A stretch of DNA of 64,000 nt from Thermogemmatispora onikobensis. GTDB lineage: Bacteria > Chloroflexota > Ktedonobacteria > Ktedonobacterales > Ktedonobacteraceae. Shown piece after piece: positions 8,530 through 18,024 of the stretch. The stretch spans positions 43,638 to 107,637 of the forward strand of contig NZ_BDGT01000013.1 in NCBI RefSeq assembly GCF_001748285.1. The letters are read 5' to 3'. The notes under the pieces are model-generated. The model ran no database searches and was not told the DNA's origin. It saw only the letters and a list, made by a program, of their open reading frames with translations. Position 1 is the stretch's first letter, and each line of letters starts with the position of its first letter. The position numbers and the translations under genes were made by a program.

Positions 8530-9987
8530 CTAGACGGTGTTGCAGGTCACGCCGTTGAGGGTGAAGACCGTCGGATCACTGTGGTTGCTGGTCCAGGTGC
8601 CATTGAAGCCGATAGAGACCGAGCTACCGGCGGCAATGACGTCGTTGTAGCCCACATCACGGGCCGTGACCTGCTGGCCCTGCTGGCTCCAGGTGGCGCT
8701 CCAGCCCGCCGTAATCTGCTGGTCCCCAGGGAAGGTAAAGACCAGGGTCCAGCCGACAATGGCTGCGTTGCTGATGTTAGTGATCGTGATGTTGGCCGTC
8801 ATGCCACCCGTCCAGTAGCTGGCGCTATAGTGGACCGCGCAGTAATGGCCGGGCAGCGGTGTGGGCGTTGGCGTCGGAGTGACGCCGTTGGCGAGGTCCG
8901 TCAGGTGGTTCAGCAAACCCTGCCCGTAAGGCGTCGGTGTGCCGTTGTAGTCGCTGATGAGCGACGGGAAGCTCCAACAGTTGTAGGTGTCCCAGGCCCA
9001 GGCCAGATAGCCGATGTTGTTCTGGTCCAGCCATGTCATGGCTGTATCGATGAAGCCGTGAGCACAGTCGTTCTCGCCGATCTCCCCGGCGATCACCGGC
9101 ACCTGGGCTGACACGGGCGCCACCGTCAAAATCCAGCAATTGACGTAGTTACATGTATTGAAATTGTAGAGATGGAAGGAGGCAGCCAGGTTATTCAAGG
9201 GATCGCTGGGCTTATGAGAGAGCCAGCCTGATAGATCGTTGGCGTAGGCCAGGCCGCCGAGCATGATCACATTGGTGGCCCCGGAGGCGCGCACGGTGTT
9301 CACCAGGGTTTGCATGCCGGCCACAGCGAAGGGGACGTCAGGGCAGGGGCTGGCGTTGGCCGCCGTGCTCCCGTTGAGCCAGCAATCCCAACTTGTGGTA
9401 AACGGCTCGTTGTAGAGATCGAAGATTACCGATGAATTGTTCTTGAAGGTATTGGCCACCGAGGTCCAGAAGGTTGGCGCGTGGTCCAGGTCAGGCATCG
9501 CGAGCTGCTTGTTAGCCTGCTGGGTGCCGGGGGCGCTCCAGTGCAGGTCGAGGATCGTGATCAGGTTATTGGTGGTCAGCAGGTTGACATAGTCGACGAT
9601 GGCCTGCCGGTACTGAGCCGCGGTGTACTGAGCGGCGGGATAGCCATTGATCCCGAGCCAGCAGTCCTCATTGAGCGGGAGGCGCACGGCGTTGATGTGC
9701 CAGCTCATCATGGCGGCCACGGAAGCGGCATCGCTCGGCCCGTCGAAGACGGTGGTGTCGCCGGCGGCGTCGCACATATACTCGGTACCCGAGCGATCCA
9801 CTCCCAGCGGGCGAACCGGCTGACCGGAGCCATTGAGGAGCTGGTTGCCCGAGACGTGCAGGCCGCTATAGGAGGTTGCGGCCTGGGCGCGCTGCGCCTG
9901 ACGGGGCGCATACCAGATCAGGCCCGCCAGTGTCAGGGCCAGCAAGGCCAGGAGCGCTGGCAGACTGCAGGACAGGGCTTTCTTCAC
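8530..9987 (-). CDS. Secreted GH5-family cellulase with C-terminal CBM2
   Basis: 485 aa starting at GTG with GAGGAGGGAACGCTC upstream. The N-terminus (KKALSCSLPALLALLALTLA) is a Sec signal, or a membrane anchor, ending near AQAAT. The GH5 (beta/alpha)8 domain spans about 40-365. INAVRLPLNEDCW and ILDLHWSAPG are strand motifs, Glu194 in FDLYNEPF is the acid/base, and Glu302 in VIAGEIGEND is the nucleophile. A short (TP)n linker is followed by a CBM2 module (about 380-485, from HYCAVHYSASYWTGGM to NGVTCNTV). The predicted activity is endo-beta-1,4-glucanase outside the cell. It sits between the GH9 and GH30 genes, which fits combined attack on plant cell wall. Confidence 0.9.
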   Translation of the reverse strand: MKKALSCSLPALLALLALTLAGLIWYAPRQAQRAQAATSYSGLHVSGNQLLNGSGQPVRPLGVDRSGTEYMCDAAGDTTVFDGPSDAASVAAMMSWHINAVRLPLNEDCWLGINGYPAAQYTAAQYRQAIVDYVNLLTTNNLITILDLHWSAPGTQQANKQLAMPDLDHAPTFWTSVANTFKNNSSVIFDLYNEPFTTSWDCWLNGSTAANASPCPDVPFAVAGMQTLVNTVRASGATNVIMLGGLAYANDLSGWLSHKPSDPLNNLAASFHLYNFNTCNYVNCWILTVAPVSAQVPVIAGEIGENDCAHGFIDTAMTWLDQNNIGYLAWAWDTYNCWSFPSLISDYNGTPTPYGQGLLNHLTDLANGVTPTPTPTPLPGHYCAVHYSASYWTGGMTANITITNISNAAIVGWTLVFTFPGDQQITAGWSATWSQQGQQVTARDVGYNDVIAAGSSVSIGFNGTWTSNHSDPTVFTLNGVTCNTV

Positions 9988-10122
9988 GAGCGTTCCCTCC
10001 TCATGTGTTGCGGCTATCTCATCCCTGAGAGCAGGCCCTCTCAGTTCCTGCTGCCCTGGTATACTTGATTGTCAGACTGCCTCTCTTGCTTCCCCCTTTG
10101 GGATGGGGAGCCGCCGCTGCGG

Positions 10123-12240
10123 TTATGACTTTGGAGGCTCCTGCCCAAAAACCAGCGTGCCGTTGCGGTAGACCGGTATATACTGAGTGACTGCCCTGGT
10201 CGAGGTCAGACCCTGACGACTCCAGTCGTTCGACGAGTCCCAGTGATACTTGTAGTCGCTGCCGATGGCCACGATCAGGGCGAATTCGAGATCGCGCGTG
10301 TACCAGAGTGGGTAGGCCGACCAGTCGAATTCGTAGTAGTAGACCGTGGTGGAATTGCCCCAGGCGTAGGGGCCGTGCACGGCGACCGGGCCGCCGTTGG
10401 GCAGGTACTGGTTCTGGTCGTAGTAGATGGCCACTGAGACCGAGTTGATCGACTGACCGACGGCCTGCAGCTCGCTGATGTTGAAGAAGTAGCGCACCTT
10501 GAGGCCGGTGACGAACTGCGGCGGCTGGGTGGTGTCGCTATGAAGCGTCAGGGTGATCTGTGTGCTCTGGTTGCTATCCTGGTTGACCAGCGCTTCGACG
10601 AAGAAGGGATTGACCGGCGTTTCGGCAGTCGAGAAATTAGGATTGGGCTGTTGGCCGGAGCCATAGTAGTAGTAGAGGCCCGCCAGGGCTCCCACGAAGG
10701 CCGCGCTGTAGTCGACCGCCACCTCATTGTAGACGAAGTCGTTGGTAGCGTCGTCGTGATAGTCGCTGGTGTCAGGTCCTCCGACCAGGCCGCCCCAGAG
10801 GGTATGGCGATGATTGGGAGGGTCAGACATGCTGTTGGTAAAGGAGCCGTGGGCCGCACGATGGTGAGGATGTTTGGCCGCGTTAGAGGAAAAGCCCACC
10901 ATGTAGCAGCGATTCATCGGATTGCTGCCCAGAATATAGTTCATCTGCCCCAAGGCCCAGTCGGAGAAGCGCGAGTCACCAGTGTACTTGCGATAGACCA
11001 GGGCGCAGAGCTGGGCGGCGGTGTTGTAGCGGCAGGACCCCCAGGTATTGATGACCATGAAGCCGCCGGGCGTCGGCTTGAGGAAATTCTTGTCGTTGGG
11101 GTCCTGATGGGCCACATTGGACCAGTATTCCAGGTTCCAGCGGGCGATGTACCAGTGCTTGGAGTCGTTGGTGATGGGCGCGAGCTTGAGGAACATACCA
11201 CCCCAAACGGCATCCCAGCAGTGTACCCAGGTATTTTGCCAGTTGTCCTGAGTGCTGTTCATAATGGCCTTGAGGTAGCCAGTATAGTGGCCGCTGGAGT
11301 CGGTGGCGATAATATCGTTGAGATAGGACTGCTGGCCGGTAGCGATGTAGAGCCAGATAGCGGCCCAGGCCAGGTCGTCACTGTCGCCGCTGGAGTTGTA
11401 GAAGCCTCCGGAGTAGCCAAGACCGCGATTGGCGACGGCGAAGCGATAGAGCGCCTTGGCATAGTCCAGGCATTTGGCGGCGTAGCTGGAGTCGCTGCTC
11501 TGGCTATTGAGGTACATGATGGCCAGAGCAGCAGCGGCCTGCCCGCACATGTCGCTGGCCGGCGTCTCGGCGGTGGCGAAGTAGGCCGGGCGCGCCAGGT
11601 TCTCTACTTCGGGCGGGGCCCAGACGGTATGATCGATGGAGCCTTCGCCGACCTGGTAACAGAAGGCCACGACGTTGCCGCTGCTATCGCGGAAGGTAGA
11701 GCGCAGGAGGTAATCGCAGCCCCAGCGCAGGATGGCCATCATGTGGGCGTCCTGCCCGGCGGCGACGAAAGCCTGGCGGAATTCGTAGAAGCCCCAGCCC
11801 AGCGTAGAGATGGCGTACGCTTGAGGCAGGCCAAATTTAACGTGGTCGCCAGCGTCGTGGAAGCCTCCGCTGACATCGACAGTCCCTTTGCCCGCCGGGT
11901 CAAGCACCTGCCGATGGGCGGCAATAAAGGAGGCCGACATGTTGGTCCCGATGTTGTTGCTATTCTTGGGCTGTAAGGGAACGGCGGCGTCGGAAAGGTC
12001 GCTGTCGCCGCGCCAGGGGAGGAGACCACCGGTAACGCCCGGCCCGGATTTCTGGGCGTCATAGAAGTAGATCGACATCTGTAAGGCTGCGGCCAGGTTG
12101 TACTGGGGAGCGGGAGCCGCGCTTGCACCGATGCTGCTTTCAACACCCGCAAGCGCTGCTCCCAGGGAACCTAGCGGCAGCGCTACCAGCAGATTGCGCG
12201 ACTGCTGCAGTAGTTCGCGCCGCGAGATGCGGGTAGACAC
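10123..12240 (-). CDS. Secreted GH9 cellulase with C-terminal CBM3, Tat signal
   Basis: 705 aa starting at GTG after AAAGGAG. The N-terminus STRISRRELLQQSRNLLVAL has a twin-arginine motif ahead of a hydrophobic stretch, so export is probably by Tat. The GH9 (alpha/alpha)6 domain spans about 45-530. SGGFHDAGDHVKFGLPQAYA supplies the catalytic Asp129 and Asp132, HHRAAHGSF and NHRHTLWGGLVGG are signature regions, and Glu506 in YNEVAVDYSAAFVGAL is the general acid. A CBM3-like module (about 545-680) follows directly, from PFFVEALVNQDSNQS to the SSNDWS region. This is the arrangement of processive GH9-CBM3c enzymes. It is the first gene of the three-hydrolase block. Confidence 0.92.
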   Translation of the reverse strand: MSTRISRRELLQQSRNLLVALPLGSLGAALAGVESSIGASAAPAPQYNLAAALQMSIYFYDAQKSGPGVTGGLLPWRGDSDLSDAAVPLQPKNSNNIGTNMSASFIAAHRQVLDPAGKGTVDVSGGFHDAGDHVKFGLPQAYAISTLGWGFYEFRQAFVAAGQDAHMMAILRWGCDYLLRSTFRDSSGNVVAFCYQVGEGSIDHTVWAPPEVENLARPAYFATAETPASDMCGQAAAALAIMYLNSQSSDSSYAAKCLDYAKALYRFAVANRGLGYSGGFYNSSGDSDDLAWAAIWLYIATGQQSYLNDIIATDSSGHYTGYLKAIMNSTQDNWQNTWVHCWDAVWGGMFLKLAPITNDSKHWYIARWNLEYWSNVAHQDPNDKNFLKPTPGGFMVINTWGSCRYNTAAQLCALVYRKYTGDSRFSDWALGQMNYILGSNPMNRCYMVGFSSNAAKHPHHRAAHGSFTNSMSDPPNHRHTLWGGLVGGPDTSDYHDDATNDFVYNEVAVDYSAAFVGALAGLYYYYGSGQQPNPNFSTAETPVNPFFVEALVNQDSNQSTQITLTLHSDTTQPPQFVTGLKVRYFFNISELQAVGQSINSVSVAIYYDQNQYLPNGGPVAVHGPYAWGNSTTVYYYEFDWSAYPLWYTRDLEFALIVAIGSDYKYHWDSSNDWSRQGLTSTRAVTQYIPVYRNGTLVFGQEPPKS

Positions 12241-12718
12241 GGTCTGACTCCTTTCAAGACGCTCCTGGGTATCATCCTTGACTCACTCGCTCGTGTCTTG
12301 TCCTGTATAGTCAGCGCGCTGCCTTCCGCTTGCTAGCTGATCGCTGGCTGATCGCTGGCCGGCTCATATCGGCTCGTGGCGAAGACAGACAGGCGGATCA
12401 CCAGAATGCGCGCAATCACCAGCGCGCAACCCAACCACCTGGAGGCGAGCGCGCCACATTGGCTGAACGAGGCCCGGCCTGCGCTCCTTGTCTGGCTCCT
12501 TCCACTGTCCTCTGCCGGGGAAGGTCGGTGCTCTGCACTGTCTGCCTGAGAGCAGTATAGGCAGCGGGCACGGCAATGGCCAGAGCAGGTAGAAGGCAGA
12601 TGCCAGTCAGTGAGATGACAGCCTTCCTTGCTCTCCCTGGGAGTACTTTCCTTCCATTGATGAGATTACTGCAATTGCGGTATCTCTGTAGCTGCTGTTC
12701 CAGCAAGACTCGACAACA
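12241..12718. other. Intergenic region between GH9 and the ECF operon
   Basis: Divergent upstream space for the GH9 gene (minus) and the ECF operon (plus). I see no gene. A promoter for the plus operon is listed separately. Confidence 0.5.
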
Positions 12719-12748
12719 TTGACAGCTTCCCCTATCGCTCGGTACAAT
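12719..12748 (+). promoter_or_regulatory. Promoter of the first ECF transporter operon
   Basis: Consensus TTGACA at 12719-12724, an 18-bp spacer and TACAAT at 12743-12748. The leader to ATG 12838 is about 80 nt; I recognise no riboswitch in it. Confidence 0.65.
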
Positions 12749-12837
12749 TAGTAGAGAGCTAATCTTATCTGATCAAAGGGCTTCCACTGTTCGTAAAGTC
12801 GTCTGCGTTCACTGGAAGCGGCAGGTAACACGTATAG

Positions 12838-14556
12838 ATGGTTACTCATCCCGACAACACGAGAGATGCATCGCAGGACGCACCTCCAGCTGTTGCTGTC
12901 AAGGGATTGAGCTTTCGCTATCGCGCCCTCGATGAAGAGTCGCCCCCATCGAAGAAGACCAGGATAGCTGTCCCTGATTCTTCTGTTGCCGGTGCGGAGG
13001 CGGAGCCCTCGTATGCCATTCGAGATATTTCCTTCTCGCTCGCACATGGGGAGCTTTTGCTGATTGCCGGGCCGAGTGGCTGTGGCAAGAGCACGCTGCT
13101 CAAGTGTCTTAACGGCCTCATTCCTCATACCTTCCGCGGAGAACTGAGCGGGGAGATCTGGATCGAGGGCCGCTCTGCTGCTGGTATGAGCTTGCGCGAG
13201 CGGGCGCGCTACATCGGCACGATGTTGCAGGACCCCGAGAAGCAGATCGTCGGCAGCACCGTTGAGCAGGAGATTGCTTTCGGCCTGGAGAACCTCAACG
13301 TGCCGCGGGCCGAGATCCGTCGGCGGGTTGACGCTGTGCTGCGGCGTCTCCATCTGGAATCTTTCCATCAGGAAGCGACCTTTGCCCTTTCGGGCGGGCA
13401 ACGTCAGCAGGTGGCGGCGGCAGGGGTCCTGGTGATGCAGCCCTCGATTTTCCTCTTCGATGAGCCATTTGCCAACCTGGATGCCCGTGCGATCGATGAG
13501 TTGGAAGAGCTGATCAATGGCCTGCGCGCCGAGGGGCGGGCCGTCATTATTGTGGAGCATCGCGTCGAGGAGACCCTCAAGCTGCGCCCTGACAAGGTGC
13601 TCCTCATGCGGGACGGGCGGCAGGTCTTTCTAGGTGATGTGCCCTCCTTTCTGGAGGTAGCCGATCCGGAGCAGGTGAAGCTGCCGATCGAGGCGACACT
13701 GCGCCGCGCTGCCGAGCCTCGTCAAGTGGTCGAGCGACTGGTGCGCCCAATTGTGACCAGGACTGTGGGGACAGCGGAGGCTCACTCAGCTGAGCCGGTG
13801 CTTGTCTTCCAGGATGTCCACTATCGCTATGAGGCCGATGGCGAGGAGATTCTGAATGGCATTTCGTTCAGGGTGCATCGTGGCGAGACGATCGCCCTGC
13901 TTGGGCCGAATGGAGCTGGCAAGACCACCCTGGTCAAGCAGGCGCTCGGATTGCTGCGTCCGACGGCGGGGACAGTCTTGCTCTACGGCGAGGATACGCG
14001 CAGGCTGAGCGTGGCCCAACTGGCGACGCGCATCGGCTACGTCTTCCAAAGCCCAAGCGCCATGCTCTTCGCTCCTACGGTTCAGAAGGAACTGAGCTTT
14101 GGCCCCGAGAATCTGCGCTTCCCGCCCGAGCGGCTCCAGCGCGCTGTTCAGCGGGCTGCCGAGGCCCTGGATGTAGCTCGTTTTGCCGAGCGCCCGCCTC
14201 TTTCTCTGAGTTTCGGGCAGCAGAAGCGGGTAAGCATCGCCTCGGTCCTGGCGATGGAGAGCCGTATTCTGCTGCTGGATGAGCCGACGGCGGGTCAAGA
14301 TTATCGCTCCTATATCTCCTTTATGGAGCATCTGCGAGAGCTTCCTGAACTGGATGCCCTCCTCTTCATTACGCATGATCTCGATCTCGCGCTGCGGTAT
14401 ACCCAGCGCGTTCTTCTCCTCAAGGATGGCCACCTGGTGGCCGATGGAGCACCGCTAGAGGTGCTGGCCGATCAGACCTTGCTGGAAAGCTGTAACTTGC
14501 GCCCGACTTCGCTCTTGCGCTATCTGCTGACGGAATGTAGTCGCAGCCTGGCGTGA
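12838..14556 (+). CDS. ECF transporter ATPase, two fused ABC domains
   Basis: 572 aa with two complete ABC ATPase domains in one chain. Domain 1 has Walker A GPSGCGKST (about residue 80), the Q-loop MLQDPEKQIVGSTVEQEIAF, signature LSGGQRQQ and Walker B IFLFDEP. Domain 2 (from about 320) has GPNGAGKTT, VFQSPSAMLFAPTVQKELSF, the variant signature LSFGQQKR, and ILLLDEP. The ...QDPE.Q....V..E..FG pattern is typical of EcfA/CbiO ATPases that power vitamin or metal uptake. A ~35-residue insert rich in Ser/Pro lies between strand 1 and Walker A of domain 1. S and T genes follow on the same strand, so the transporter is complete. Confidence 0.9.
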   Translation: MVTHPDNTRDASQDAPPAVAVKGLSFRYRALDEESPPSKKTRIAVPDSSVAGAEAEPSYAIRDISFSLAHGELLLIAGPSGCGKSTLLKCLNGLIPHTFRGELSGEIWIEGRSAAGMSLRERARYIGTMLQDPEKQIVGSTVEQEIAFGLENLNVPRAEIRRRVDAVLRRLHLESFHQEATFALSGGQRQQVAAAGVLVMQPSIFLFDEPFANLDARAIDELEELINGLRAEGRAVIIVEHRVEETLKLRPDKVLLMRDGRQVFLGDVPSFLEVADPEQVKLPIEATLRRAAEPRQVVERLVRPIVTRTVGTAEAHSAEPVLVFQDVHYRYEADGEEILNGISFRVHRGETIALLGPNGAGKTTLVKQALGLLRPTAGTVLLYGEDTRRLSVAQLATRIGYVFQSPSAMLFAPTVQKELSFGPENLRFPPERLQRAVQRAAEALDVARFAERPPLSLSFGQQKRVSIASVLAMESRILLLDEPTAGQDYRSYISFMEHLRELPELDALLFITHDLDLALRYTQRVLLLKDGHLVADGAPLEVLADQTLLESCNLRPTSLLRYLLTECSRSLA

Positions 14557-14690
14557 CGGGCGAAGGTGAGTAGAGCTATCTGCTCTTCTCCGCTGGTTTG
14601 CTTCTTCCTGTGACTGTCGTCCCTGGTCTGTGTTATTTATCCCAAGGATCTGCGATCATTGCGATCATCCAGAAAGGAGTTCATTGCTTT

Positions 14691-15278
14691 ATGGCTACGA
14701 CCGAGAGAGAGAACCTGCGTGAGCGCGAGGCCACAAGCCGGGTGTGGGGTATTGGGGTCCGGCACATTGTCTATATGGCCCTCGGCGCGGCGCTCTATGG
14801 CATTTTCAGTTACGCTACAAATCTCATCCAACTCCCCAGTGCTGGCAATGTCTCGTTCCGCCCGGCCATCGTCATCCCTCTCTTTTTTGGGGCCGTCTTT
14901 GGTCCCTGGGTGGGCCTCTTCTCCGGCGGTGTGGGCAACCTCCTGGGCGACTATATCTCGGGCTATGGAGTCTTCTGGAACTGGGATGTAGGTAATGCCC
15001 TGATCGGCTTTATCGCCGGCCTGGTGGTCTACTTTACTTGGGGCGTCTATCGCAATTCGCGCTCCATCGTGCTGGCAGAGGTCTTTGCCGCGCTGGGAAT
15101 CATCATCGGCATCGGTTTCGCCTCCATTATGGAGATCTGGCTCTCGAAGCTCAGCTTCGCGACTGCTGTTGTCGGCTACTGGCTGCCAGCGGCTCTCTCT
15201 GATCTGATCAACGGCCTGATCCTCTTGCCCATTCTGCTGCTGGCTTATCGGGCTGCGATGGCGCGCTTCGGGCGCTGA
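14691..15278 (+). CDS. ECF transporter S component (UPF0397/ECF-ribofla_trS-like)
   Basis: 195 aa with about five to six membrane segments. The start is ATG 14691 after AGAAAGGAGT. The stretch NVSFRPAIVIPLFFGAVFGP, then FSGGVGNLLGDYISG and FWNWDVGNALIGFIAGL, resembles the UPF0397/PF07155 group (v.iRp..viP.ffG..fGP..G...G.vGn.l.D). Those proteins are substrate-binding subunits of ECF importers, some proposed to carry riboflavin or other vitamins. It lies between the ATPase and T-component genes. The substrate cannot be read from the sequence. Confidence 0.72.
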   Translation: MATTERENLREREATSRVWGIGVRHIVYMALGAALYGIFSYATNLIQLPSAGNVSFRPAIVIPLFFGAVFGPWVGLFSGGVGNLLGDYISGYGVFWNWDVGNALIGFIAGLVVYFTWGVYRNSRSIVLAEVFAALGIIIGIGFASIMEIWLSKLSFATAVVGYWLPAALSDLINGLILLPILLLAYRAAMARFGR

Positions 15279-15548
15279 CTGGTCGCTCCGCTCGCCCAGT
15301 CCATAGGGTAGCCTCGGACTCCTGTGCCGTCACCTGGCTGGCGCAGCGGAGGCTGAGGGTCTGCGCTTTCCGCTCTGGTCTGATCGGAGAATCGGCTCTG
15401 TTCTCGCGAAGATGAGCAACCGAGGAGAAGGGGGAGAGCGGTGGGAGGGCCGACGATAGAGGCTGTCGCTGGTCTCGCTCTCGGCTTCCTGTTGCCGCTC
15501 TCCCTTCTCTCTCTTGCTCTGTGGTGTTGGCAGAAGGAAGCATGTGCC

Positions 15549-16460
15549 ATGCTTATAACGCTCCCTTATATCAAGCGCGATACGCCTATTCATCGTCTTG
15601 ATCCTCGGGTCAAGCTGCTCTTGCTGCTGGCCTATGGCCTGGCCGCGGCTCAGACCTCAAATGTCTGGCTGATTCTGGTCGGCTTTGTGGGATCAGCTTG
15701 CTACTATGCGCTGGCACGCCTCAAGTGGTCGGAGACGAGGCGGGCCTGGCTCTTCATTATCTTTCTCAATGTGGTCCTGGTCTTTGGCAACTATTTTCTC
15801 TCCGGCGGCGCCATTGTCCAGGGAATCGATCTGAGCCACCAGCATCAATTGTTCTCGCTGCCGTTCCTCGGCTTTCTGAATCATCCTCCCTATGTTGGTC
15901 CGAAGCCGCTGGTCTTCAGTGTAGAGAGCATAACGTACATGCTGACGATGGGCCTGCGCAACTTCAGCATTGCCTTCCTGGCGGTGGCGATCCCCTATAC
16001 GACCAATCCCGGCCAGATTGGCGTGGCTTTCAGGCAGCTGGGTCTGCCGGACCAGTTCGCTTATGCCATCGATCTCTCGTTCCGCTTCCTGCCAACGCTG
16101 GCCCGCGATTTCAGTGTGACGCTGGATGCGCAGCGCGCGCGGGGCTTCGAGCTGGATAAGCTGCGCGGCGGTATCTTCGGCAGGATCGCCCGCCTGGCGC
16201 CGCTGGTAGTGCCCATTGTGATCGGCTCGGTGGTGGGGGCGGAAGATATTGTCAATGCAATGGAGCTGCGTTGCTTTGGCGTGGGACGACGCACCTGGCT
16301 GACGGAGCTGCAGACTCGTCCGCTCGATCGCCTGTTGATGGCTCTAATCGTTGCGCTCTTTGTGCTGGTGACGGCCCTCAACATTCTTGGCAACTTCTAT
16401 GCCAGTGGTCCGCTGCATATCCTCCATGAGCAGGGCTTGCCGGCTTTTCTCCTGCGCTGA
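15549..16460 (+). CDS. ECF transporter transmembrane T component (EcfT/CbiQ family)
   Basis: 303 aa. I start it at ATG 15549, downstream of AGAAGGAAG, giving MLITLPYIKRDTPIHRLDPR; the IHRLDPRVKLL opening is typical of EcfT. Several membrane helices are followed by the cytoplasmic coupling segment, with LDAQRARGFELD (the A-R-G coupling motif) and a second RCFGVGRRT motif that contact the two ATPase domains. It couples ATP hydrolysis to toppling of the S subunit. The 270-bp gap after the S gene is longer than the rest of the operon. A GC-rich inverted repeat follows the stop. Confidence 0.88.
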   Translation: MLITLPYIKRDTPIHRLDPRVKLLLLLAYGLAAAQTSNVWLILVGFVGSACYYALARLKWSETRRAWLFIIFLNVVLVFGNYFLSGGAIVQGIDLSHQHQLFSLPFLGFLNHPPYVGPKPLVFSVESITYMLTMGLRNFSIAFLAVAIPYTTNPGQIGVAFRQLGLPDQFAYAIDLSFRFLPTLARDFSVTLDAQRARGFELDKLRGGIFGRIARLAPLVVPIVIGSVVGAEDIVNAMELRCFGVGRRTWLTELQTRPLDRLLMALIVALFVLVTALNILGNFYASGPLHILHEQGLPAFLLR

Positions 16461-16474
16461 GTTAACGATGAGCG

Positions 16475-16513
16475 AGGTCGGCGGTCGCTGGAATTTGCTG
16501 AGGCCGCCGACCT
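16475..16513. terminator. Inverted repeat after the ECF operon
   Basis: AGGTCGGCGG (16475-16484) and CCGCCGACCT (16504-16513) are perfect 10-bp arms around 19 nt, just after the EcfT stop. There is no T-run, so termination strength is uncertain. Confidence 0.5.
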
Positions 16514-16600
16514 GCACTGCACTGCAGACCGAATGGCCCAGGCCGTGCCGGGACTCGGCTTCTCTTGCTATGATATAGACGACAGCTTGTTTTTAGGCGA

Positions 16601-17506
16601 ATGAGGTCCCGGATGAGACGTACGTTTCTGACACGCCTGCGGATCAATGGTTCCTATTATGTGCTTGGGGGGCTGCTGTTGCTGCTTGGCGCGCCGCTCT
16701 ACCAGTGGCTCTGGTTGCTGCCGCAGGGCTACGGCGAGGCCCTGACCGCAGCCAGCCGCGGCCAGTTTGCTGACTATGTTCTCTGGCTTCATCTGCATGT
16801 CTGGTCTTTCGCTCTCTACCGCCTGCTTCAGATGGTGGCCTTCGCTCTCACGCTTAGCTTGCCTTTCACGCTCTTTCGCATTATTGTCGCCCAGGAGGTA
16901 CTGGGACGCGACGAGGAGGAGGCCGGTGCGACAACAGGCGAGGAAGCCTCCCCTGCGGCAGAGGAGGGGGCCGCCGATGGTCCAGGGGCTGCTGTGGCTG
17001 CCAGCGACAAGCCGTTGCCGCAGACAGCGGAGGAGCTGCTGGCCGTGCCCTGGCGCGGGAAGGGTTTTGCGGTCATTGCAGCCTGGGCTGGCATGCTGGG
17101 TATCCTCTTGCTGGTCTTGGGGAATCTGGCCAGTACGGTCTACCAGGTAGGAGTGGCGCGCACTTTCACGGCTGAGATGGTGCTGACGCCGAGTTTTGCG
17201 CTGGTGGCGGGGATCTGCACGCTCGTGAGCACTACGGCTGGCGGGCTGCTGCTGGCGCTGGCAACGCTGCTGTTCGGGTTCATTATTGTGCGTAGTGGCC
17301 TGCAGCTCTGGCCGCCGCTCTGGGTGGCTCTGGGCTATGTGGCGATGCTGCTGGCGCTCTTCCTGACGGGTAGTGCCGTGCAGGTGGCTCTGTCGCCGGC
17401 CAGTGGCCAGGCATTCTTGACGACGCCGGCTTTCCTGCTCTTCGCCTGCTGGACCCTCTGGCTGGGCCTCATCCTGGTACGACTGCGACCCTCGCCTGCC
17501 TCCTAG
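16601..17506 (+). CDS. Hypothetical multi-pass membrane protein
   Basis: 301 aa. About six hydrophobic segments are visible, around residues 20-40, 65-90, 155-180, 195-230, 240-262 and 275-295. An acidic, Glu/Ala-rich loop (about 102-140, with EEEAGATTGEEASPAAEEGA) divides them into a 2+4 arrangement. I do not recognise a family. Starts at residue 1 or residue 5 (both ATG) are possible. It stands alone between the ECF operon and the convergent PadR gene, so context gives no function. The codon use looks native. Confidence 0.7.
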   Translation: MRSRMRRTFLTRLRINGSYYVLGGLLLLLGAPLYQWLWLLPQGYGEALTAASRGQFADYVLWLHLHVWSFALYRLLQMVAFALTLSLPFTLFRIIVAQEVLGRDEEEAGATTGEEASPAAEEGAADGPGAAVAASDKPLPQTAEELLAVPWRGKGFAVIAAWAGMLGILLLVLGNLASTVYQVGVARTFTAEMVLTPSFALVAGICTLVSTTAGGLLLALATLLFGFIIVRSGLQLWPPLWVALGYVAMLLALFLTGSAVQVALSPASGQAFLTTPAFLLFACWTLWLGLILVRLRPSPAS

Positions 17507-18024
17507 CGCGGGTGGTCCGGGCCGGGTCGGGCTGCGCCGCGCGAGCCTGGGCCGCAGCCCCTCTCTTCCCCCCTTTCCTCCCAAAAAAGAAAGAAACGGG
17601 ATATCTGAATCCCCACCACCGCGCCCACAGAGTGGTAGAGCGACTCCCGTCCCCTACAGTATAACCTAAATGCCTCTTGTAACACAAGATATATAGGAGA
17701 GATTGGATATAAGGTACCCCTGGTTCTCTGCCCCTCGTGTTGCAAGGAAGAGCTGCACTCACGATGCTCGGCACGGGAACCTGGGGAATCTGTGTGAATA
17801 AGGCAGAGCTTTTGAGCGTAACTGCACAAAAGTGCTCACCCGTCTCAGAGATCTGTCCCAGTCCGCTGAGGAGCAATTGTCGCCCATTCTCGTCTCGCGT
17901 TTTTGCGAGGGGGGACAAAGCGGGGTTGGGCCTGGCCAGGGTTTGGCTGGCCGACCCCGCTCGTCAGTCCGCCTGCTCTTGCCCGTCTTCTTCCTTCTAG
18001 CGGGCCGGCCTCAGATCCGTTCCT
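17507..18024. other. Intergenic region between convergent genes
   Basis: Space between the membrane protein (plus) and padR (minus). No gene is supported. A short AT-rich patch (about 17660-17710) could hold a promoter but faces no clear gene. Confidence 0.5.

Noticed and set aside
10540..11976. Long open frame (478 codons) on the plus strand
   Set aside because: It is exactly antisense to the GH9 gene. Its composition (Val/Gly/Ala-rich, no motifs) is what a GC-rich coding strand gives in reverse.
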